The notes under the pieces were generated by a model. That model had not been told where the DNA came from. It saw only the letters and a list, made by a program, of their open reading frames with translations, and searched no databases. DNA of 28,181 bases from a virus: positions 1 to 28,181 of the IMG/VR virus record IMGVR_UViG_3300049215_000814; one strand, given 5' to 3'. This document shows, piece by piece, positions 23,066 through 28,181 of the stretch. The position numbers and the translations under genes were made by a program. The first letter of the stretch is position 1; every line of letters begins with the position of its first letter.

Positions 23066-23692
23066 ATGACCAATATTCTGAATTGGATCACCAGGAATCC
23101 GTCTGCCGTTGCGCCACTGGCTTCCGCCGTGATCGCCGCATCGGTGGCCCTGTTGGTCTTCGCGATCACCCAATTTCTTACCCACAAACGGGAGCGTACC
23201 CAGTTCTTGACGCCTAAACTTGAGGAGCTTTATCTCCTTCTTAACAAGGTCGCAGAAGACAATACGAGGTTCTTCAAACTCATCTATCTTAGTCTCGAGG
23301 GCAGTCCTGACGCGCGGCACGAGATAGGATCGATTGATGATCTCGATCTGTATGGTCACTCGACAGCCAAGCGGATGATCATGTATATCCGCCTGTACTT
23401 TCCCCGTCTGTCTCGGATACATCAACTGCTTTTTGCCGCGCAACGCGACCTCAACCAGTTCGTCTTCCAATTGCACTCAGAGACGCCCCCGGATCTTGTC
23501 AATGTGGTGAATGCTAGCGGACGAGTCGGTCATTTTCTGAGGCTGATGGAAGAAGAAATCATCAGTAACCGGGATCATCTTCTGGGCGATTATTTCATTC
23601 CGAGGCGATATAGAGACACAACACAAGACGCCATCAAAGCGGAAATCCCGCCTCCGGATGGCCCCATAATGAATTTGCCGGACAATTCATAA
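23066..23692 (+). CDS. Membrane-anchored helical protein (cargo gene)
   Basis: The protein has 208 residues from the ATG at 23066. Residues 12-38 (SAVAPLASAVIAASVALLVFAITQF) are a membrane segment, followed by THKRERTQF. Positive charges on that side put the remainder in the cytoplasm. Residues 48-180 are mainly helical (LEELYLLLNKVAEDNTRFFKL, RIHQLLFAAQRDLNQFVF) without a catalytic motif that I can see. The protein splits the gpM-like gene from the tip gene, and a sample line has 25 G+C in 60 bases. I know no function. Membrane-anchored helical proteins of this kind occur both as host housekeeping genes and as exclusion factors. Confidence 0.65.
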   Translation: MTNILNWITRNPSAVAPLASAVIAASVALLVFAITQFLTHKRERTQFLTPKLEELYLLLNKVAEDNTRFFKLIYLSLEGSPDARHEIGSIDDLDLYGHSTAKRMIMYIRLYFPRLSRIHQLLFAAQRDLNQFVFQLHSETPPDLVNVVNASGRVGHFLRLMEEEIISNRDHLLGDYFIPRRYRDTTQDAIKAEIPPPDGPIMNLPDNS

Positions 23693-23774
23693 AGCAAAAT
23701 CCACGGCTCCGGGGCTTTCTCAATCTTCAGGCCCTATCTCGCCTTCGTTCAGACTGTTCCCCCCTCGCAAGTAA

Positions 23775-26700
23775 ATGGCAGACACTATCGGCCGGATCAC
23801 CGTCCCCACGGTGATCAACTCCGGCCAGACATTTCCGCTCACCACGCAGTACCCGTTTGGCTTTTCTGTCGAGCGCCCGGTGATCGTGCACCGCTTCGGC
23901 AGCCTTGATGCCAAGCAAGAGCAGCGGTATTACGTCGGCATTGGCCCGCGCAAGTTTCAGTTCAAACATCCGAATCTCAACTGGACTGAAGGAAAGCAGC
24001 TTCGGGATTTCTGGGAGTCCATGCAGGGACCGTGGCAGGCTTTCACCTACACCGTCCCCAATCCCGATGGAACGACCTCCAGCGTCCTGGTGACCTTCGA
24101 GCAGACGCCGATCTCCTTCGAGTATCTGCGCAACGCGGTCCAGGTTGGATTGAATCTCATCGAGGTCGTCGACCCGACATCAGCACCCTCCTACACGATT
24201 ACTTCCACCTGCGTGCGGTTCCCCTCGACCGCTCTCTCCACGGCGCTCCTTTCCAAGGTTCAGCAGATCGTCCCACTCATCCATATCCGCGTGCGTGACT
24301 CCGCGGTTGCGGACATCTATCTCTCCGACCGACGCGTCACAGTGGGCGGGCAGTTATACCTGCCACGTCTGATTGGGATCGGCGAGCCCGGCTCCGACGT
24401 TCTGATCTCTCAAGACATCAAAGGCACCTCGGACAACGTCCGCTTCACCTTCGGCAACGGCGACCGCGTGATGACGCAGCTCGCCAACGATACGGACTTG
24501 AAGTACGCCGAGATCGATCTCTGCCTCTTCCACGTTAACTCCGGGATTTTGCTGCAGCTTTGGAAGGGCGTCATCCAGAACTTCACCAGCGACGGGACGC
24601 CGATCTTCCCGGTGACGTGCTCGGACGGCTTCTTCCAGATCATGAACCAGTACCCGGAGCGGCAGGTCAGCCGCCAGTGCTGGAAAACCTACAACGACGG
24701 CGTGAACTGCCCGTGGGCCACGAAGGGCCGCAGCTCTTCGGCGGTAACGGCGGCGGGTGGCGATCCCGCAACCTGCGACTACTACCTCGAGTCGGCGAAC
24801 GGCTGCCAGGTGCACGGAATGGCTCCCTATTTCGGCGGGCACCAGGCCGACCCGCAAGGCGTCGTCATCAAGGACGACTCGACCGGCTTTCTCGGCTTCG
24901 GCCGCAACGTCGTCACCGCCACGTCGATCATCTCAGACACGGTCTGGGGGCTGGCGCTTCCCGAAATCTGGTGTAACAGCGGCGGCAATCCGCTCTTTGC
25001 CTTCTTGGCGACCGCGTTGATGGTCGATTACCGTGATGAATCGGGCTATGCGGACTCGCTCGGTATCTTGAGCGCGGGACCTCTTGGTGGATTCACGGCG
25101 TCGATGGTTGTGACGAATGCGGACGGCTACCGTTACGTAGTCGCCCCGATGGTCGACGGCTACCTCTGGCAAGGACTGAAGGTTAACGGCAACCTGAACG
25201 TCACGAAATTCCAGCCTGGATACGGTCTTCGATACATCGTCGGCAAGGACCCAGCGATTCCGACTACCGACTACTTCTCGCTCGGGCAAGGGTCGCCGCA
25301 GGTTTGGGAGCCCAACGTTTATGCGGCGGGCACCGCGGCCTGCGAGATTCGCATCGTCAAGTCCACTACGATTCAGCCGAGCACTCCCGACCAGCACCAG
25401 ATGACGGTCCCGATCGATTACGGGATGTGGGGATGGACGTGGGACCAGAGCGGCAACCGGACGGCGGTCCAGGGACTGATCAATCCGTTTTGGATTGCGG
25501 TGAACATGGTGCTACGCGCGACTGCGCTGTACGGCGATCCGTCCACCGGCTCAGACCCAGGAGGGGGATCAGGCCCGGCTTCATCAGACCAACTCGCCAT
25601 GTTCGTACTGCCATCGCTAATTGTGGGCGATGGCAGCGGCGCGGCCGAGATCGCCGCTACCCAAGTCGCCGCCATTCTCGGAACCGGAACCGAGACGCAG
25701 TTTCAGTTTCAGGGAATCATCAGCGCCCAGAAGCCGTTCCGCGACTGGCTCACCGAGGTCCTGAACTGTTGCTTGGGATTCTACACGTGGGAGTTCGGGC
25801 AATTGAAGCTTGGCTGCCGAATCAACGCGAGCGCGGTGGATGCGTACACGCTAGCTAACTCGCTTTATCAAACCCTGCGGTTGACACCGATCCAAGCTGG
25901 CTTCGAGCACCTGGTGATCTCGTTCGCCGACGTTGCCTATCAATACCAGGCGAACACGGGCGAGTATTGCGACAAGAGCCACGCGGCTTACTACGGGCGC
26001 GCGGGCTCTCCGCTGACCACCCAGATGCATTCGGTGGGGTGCTCGACGCTGAGCCAGTCGCTGCGCATCGCGGCCACGCGCACACGCGAGGAACTCGGCG
26101 GCGTGACTCCTGCGGAGTGGCGCGATGCGCGAACTGCTGCGTGGCAGACGACACTGCTCGGTCTGGGCAACGAAGTCGGACAAGTGGTGTCGATGACACA
26201 CCCGGATATTCCGGGCGTTCACGGAACGTGCAATGTTTCCGGCAGCACGGCGACTTGGGTGAGCGGCGATCCCTGGACCTATGCAGGGACCGCGACGGGA
26301 GACGCGGAGCTGCTTAATAAAGAGATCCTGATCGGCGGCTTTCAGGTGACGATTACCGCCGTCGCCAGCGACGGCTCGACGATCACCACATCTCCGGCCC
26401 CTCCAAACGAAACCGGTCTGGCTTTCCAGGTCGTCACGATGTGTTTCCGCATCCAGCGCTGGAGCCTGAAGAAGGACTGGTCGGTGCAGATCGAGGCACA
26501 GACCGTCACAGCTTCCATGTACGACCTGGACGTCGGGCCGAAGCCGATGGACGTGGTGCCTGCGCCCCTGCCTGCGCTGTTCTATCCGATTCCGCTCGGG
26601 CCGGTTTGGGCGCCATACCAGGTGCAGGCGTCTTCTAGCGACGCGCTATTCCCCAGCGAGTGGACTTTCGACTCCGACCAGGAATATACGACGCTCGCCG

Positions 26701-28181
26701 ATGGCAGCGCGCTCGCGAGCCTGATCGTCACCGGCAAACTTCCGGTGAACGAGTTCAGTGCCACGGGTGCAGGCGCGCCGGGAATCGGATCGATTACACA
26801 GAGCGCGACCGGCGGATCACTCGCGGTTGACGTCACCTTGTGGGTCGCGATCTGCGCGATTGATTCGAACGGGCTTCCTTCCGCGCCATCGAATATCGCG
26901 ATTATTGGAACCGGAACGGCGGCGGGAGGCTCGTTCACGCTCGACAACATCACGTGGCCAGCAGTCTCCGGACTCGCCTCTTATGTGCTGTTCGTAGGAA
27001 CGCAACCCGACCTGATCTGCGAACAGGCAACCGGCACTTTGACGGCTGGCAGCGGTAACACCTACACGCCCGCGTCGATCACGTTCGGTGGGCCGGTAGT
27101 GCGCTCGACGTGGGCGCTGCCGTCGCCGTACGTCGCCAAGGTTCGAATCAAAGCTAAGCTCCTGGTGCACTCTGGCGTCGCAGGCGTCGCGGTTACCACC
27201 GTCTCGACGGACACCCTGGTTTGTTCCGAACTGGTCGATACTTCCTCCACGCCATTCAGTCCCGTCGGCCGCATTCTTTCCGTAATCGGCAGGCCCAACG
27301 GCAGCACACCATTCGCGAGCTTCAACATCACAGCGTTCGTGCCCACCACAGGGACAATCACTCTGGACCGAGATCCCACCGGGATTGTAAACGTGGGCGA
27401 CGCCGTCGTCATCCGCAACAAATCGAGCTTGTCGAGCACGGCTGCGTCTGTGACTCAGGTCACCGACCCGGGCTACCAGAACGTTGCGAACAGTTATGGT
27501 GGCATGGCCGCTGGCGCAGAGGTTGGCAATCTGATTCGCGTGATCGCTGGCACAGGACGCGGCCAATCGCCAAGCACGATCACTGCGAACACATCGACGC
27601 AGTTGAGCTTCCAGCCGCCGTTGCTCATGGACGACACCTCCATATGGATCGTTGAGGCACCCGGCTGGTCTTTCCAAGCCGATTCGACCAGCATCGACAA
27701 CGCGAACCCGCTAACGCCGGTCAGCCTCTCGGTGCCGACTGCGAACTTCATCGACCAGCCAATGCTGATCGCCGGCTTCACCGTGGACGTGAACGGGAAC
27801 GAATCTCCGGATGGCGACCAGCCTTTCCGCGAGGACTGGATTTACGGGGAAGTCGGCGCGCCGTCGGGCGAGATGAAGATCTCGATTCCCGGCACGCTCG
27901 CGATTGGAAGCGACCTTGGCCCAGCGGCGTTCTACACCTCCACCGTTTCGTTACAGAACGGCGTGACGTGCATGGTGAAGCAGGCACCCATCGGCGCAGA
28001 CCTCGTGATCCAGGTTTATGCCGGAACCACATTGTTGTTCACGGTGACGATCGCGGCGGGCACCACGGTCGGCTCTGCTACTGGCACGCCCGCAATCGGC
28101 CCGGAGACGCCGGTCATCATAAATCTCACCGCCGTCGGCACGACGTTCCCTGGATCGGACCTCACAACCGCGCTGTCGTAA
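23775..28181 (+). CDS. Giant tail-tip protein: gpM-like + gpL-like + hub/gpJ-like
   Basis: The protein has 1468 residues and ends with TAA at the window's last base. Residues 30-135 repeat the gpM-like pattern (RKFQFKHPNL, LRDFWESM). Residues 145-360 resemble lambda gpL, with four cysteines (302, 312, 334, 344) and a closing GMAPYFGG. In lambda gpL such cysteines hold an iron-sulphur cluster. Residues 600-930 resemble baseplate-hub/gpJ proteins (KPFRDWLTEVLNCC, FYTWEFGQLKLG, then R-x-R-W-S-L-type strands). Residues about 1000-1110 look like a fibronectin-type III domain (WPAVSGLASYVLFVGT), and the last 400 residues are beta-rich. Lambda has M, L and J as separate genes, so this is a fusion of tip parts that would close the tail and bind the host. 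Confidence 0.88.
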   Translation: MADTIGRITVPTVINSGQTFPLTTQYPFGFSVERPVIVHRFGSLDAKQEQRYYVGIGPRKFQFKHPNLNWTEGKQLRDFWESMQGPWQAFTYTVPNPDGTTSSVLVTFEQTPISFEYLRNAVQVGLNLIEVVDPTSAPSYTITSTCVRFPSTALSTALLSKVQQIVPLIHIRVRDSAVADIYLSDRRVTVGGQLYLPRLIGIGEPGSDVLISQDIKGTSDNVRFTFGNGDRVMTQLANDTDLKYAEIDLCLFHVNSGILLQLWKGVIQNFTSDGTPIFPVTCSDGFFQIMNQYPERQVSRQCWKTYNDGVNCPWATKGRSSSAVTAAGGDPATCDYYLESANGCQVHGMAPYFGGHQADPQGVVIKDDSTGFLGFGRNVVTATSIISDTVWGLALPEIWCNSGGNPLFAFLATALMVDYRDESGYADSLGILSAGPLGGFTASMVVTNADGYRYVVAPMVDGYLWQGLKVNGNLNVTKFQPGYGLRYIVGKDPAIPTTDYFSLGQGSPQVWEPNVYAAGTAACEIRIVKSTTIQPSTPDQHQMTVPIDYGMWGWTWDQSGNRTAVQGLINPFWIAVNMVLRATALYGDPSTGSDPGGGSGPASSDQLAMFVLPSLIVGDGSGAAEIAATQVAAILGTGTETQFQFQGIISAQKPFRDWLTEVLNCCLGFYTWEFGQLKLGCRINASAVDAYTLANSLYQTLRLTPIQAGFEHLVISFADVAYQYQANTGEYCDKSHAAYYGRAGSPLTTQMHSVGCSTLSQSLRIAATRTREELGGVTPAEWRDARTAAWQTTLLGLGNEVGQVVSMTHPDIPGVHGTCNVSGSTATWVSGDPWTYAGTATGDAELLNKEILIGGFQVTITAVASDGSTITTSPAPPNETGLAFQVVTMCFRIQRWSLKKDWSVQIEAQTVTASMYDLDVGPKPMDVVPAPLPALFYPIPLGPVWAPYQVQASSSDALFPSEWTFDSDQEYTTLADGSALASLIVTGKLPVNEFSATGAGAPGIGSITQSATGGSLAVDVTLWVAICAIDSNGLPSAPSNIAIIGTGTAAGGSFTLDNITWPAVSGLASYVLFVGTQPDLICEQATGTLTAGSGNTYTPASITFGGPVVRSTWALPSPYVAKVRIKAKLLVHSGVAGVAVTTVSTDTLVCSELVDTSSTPFSPVGRILSVIGRPNGSTPFASFNITAFVPTTGTITLDRDPTGIVNVGDAVVIRNKSSLSSTAASVTQVTDPGYQNVANSYGGMAAGAEVGNLIRVIAGTGRGQSPSTITANTSTQLSFQPPLLMDDTSIWIVEAPGWSFQADSTSIDNANPLTPVSLSVPTANFIDQPMLIAGFTVDVNGNESPDGDQPFREDWIYGEVGAPSGEMKISIPGTLAIGSDLGPAAFYTSTVSLQNGVTCMVKQAPIGADLVIQVYAGTTLLFTVTIAAGTTVGSATGTPAIGPETPVIINLTAVGTTFPGSDLTTALS

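Noticed and set aside
23013-23090. Complete tRNA-Leu gene
   Set aside because: The D-stem does not close, the anticodon stem pairs poorly and there is no T-arm or acceptor 3' side. Only a fragment can be claimed.

Overview
The window is about 28 kb of a tailed-phage genome, most likely a prophage or prophage-derived element in a GC-rich soil bacterium. From 1847 onwards it is almost entirely a head-and-tail module in conserved siphovirus order, transcribed on the + strand. I suspect an Acidobacteriota (Bryobacter/Solibacter-like) host from the general look of the proteins. That is recollection, not something the sequence proves. I see no rRNA, complete tRNA, CRISPR array, integrase, repressor or recognisable lysin.

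Layout. Positions 1-1430 are a low-density left flank with a weak minus-strand ORF, a small basic protein (318-647) and a proteasome-like Ntn hydrolase (747-1430). Next comes a non-coding stretch ending in three short direct repeats (1761-1845). Then follow a ParB-like/DNA methyltransferase fusion (1847-3184), a frame-broken small ORF, a small membrane protein, a hairpin terminator between converging genes, and a minus-strand DUF3489 protein with a histone-like tail. The packaging and head module is 4155-13127: small terminase, GpA-type large terminase, gpW-like protein, lambda-type portal, prohead protease fused to a Mu gpT-like capsid protein, DUF2190 decoration protein, gpFII-like joiner and a tail-completion candidate. 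The tail module runs from 13139 to 28181: a 52-aa protein, tail tube, tail-assembly-chaperone candidate, zinc-ribbon protein, a small morphogenesis candidate, tape measure, a beta-helix fibre with a signal peptide, a gpM-like protein, and a 1468-aa protein joining gpM-like, gpL-like (four-cysteine) and hub/gpJ-like parts.

How it works together. The methyltransferase may mark phage DNA against host restriction. Nu1/GpA-like terminase packages DNA through the portal into a shell built by the protease-capsid fusion, trimmed with DUF2190. gpW and gpFII-like proteins join head to tail. The tube, chaperone and tape-measure genes build a flexible tail whose tip is the M/L/J-like giant protein plus the fibre.

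The most interesting layer is the cargo. Four genes unlike the structural genes sit at 747-1430, 6974-7678 (-), 15369-15758 (-) and 23066-23692 (+). The last three lie between structural genes that are normally adjacent. Hand-counted 60-base samples in them have 25-32 G+C, against 39-41 in structural genes. They look like separately acquired morons and are the best place to look for new host-interaction or defence functions. Other points worth checking are a strong internal ribosome binding site in the protease-capsid fusion, a tRNA-Leu-like 5' fragment beside one cargo gene, and the fibre's Sec signal peptide.
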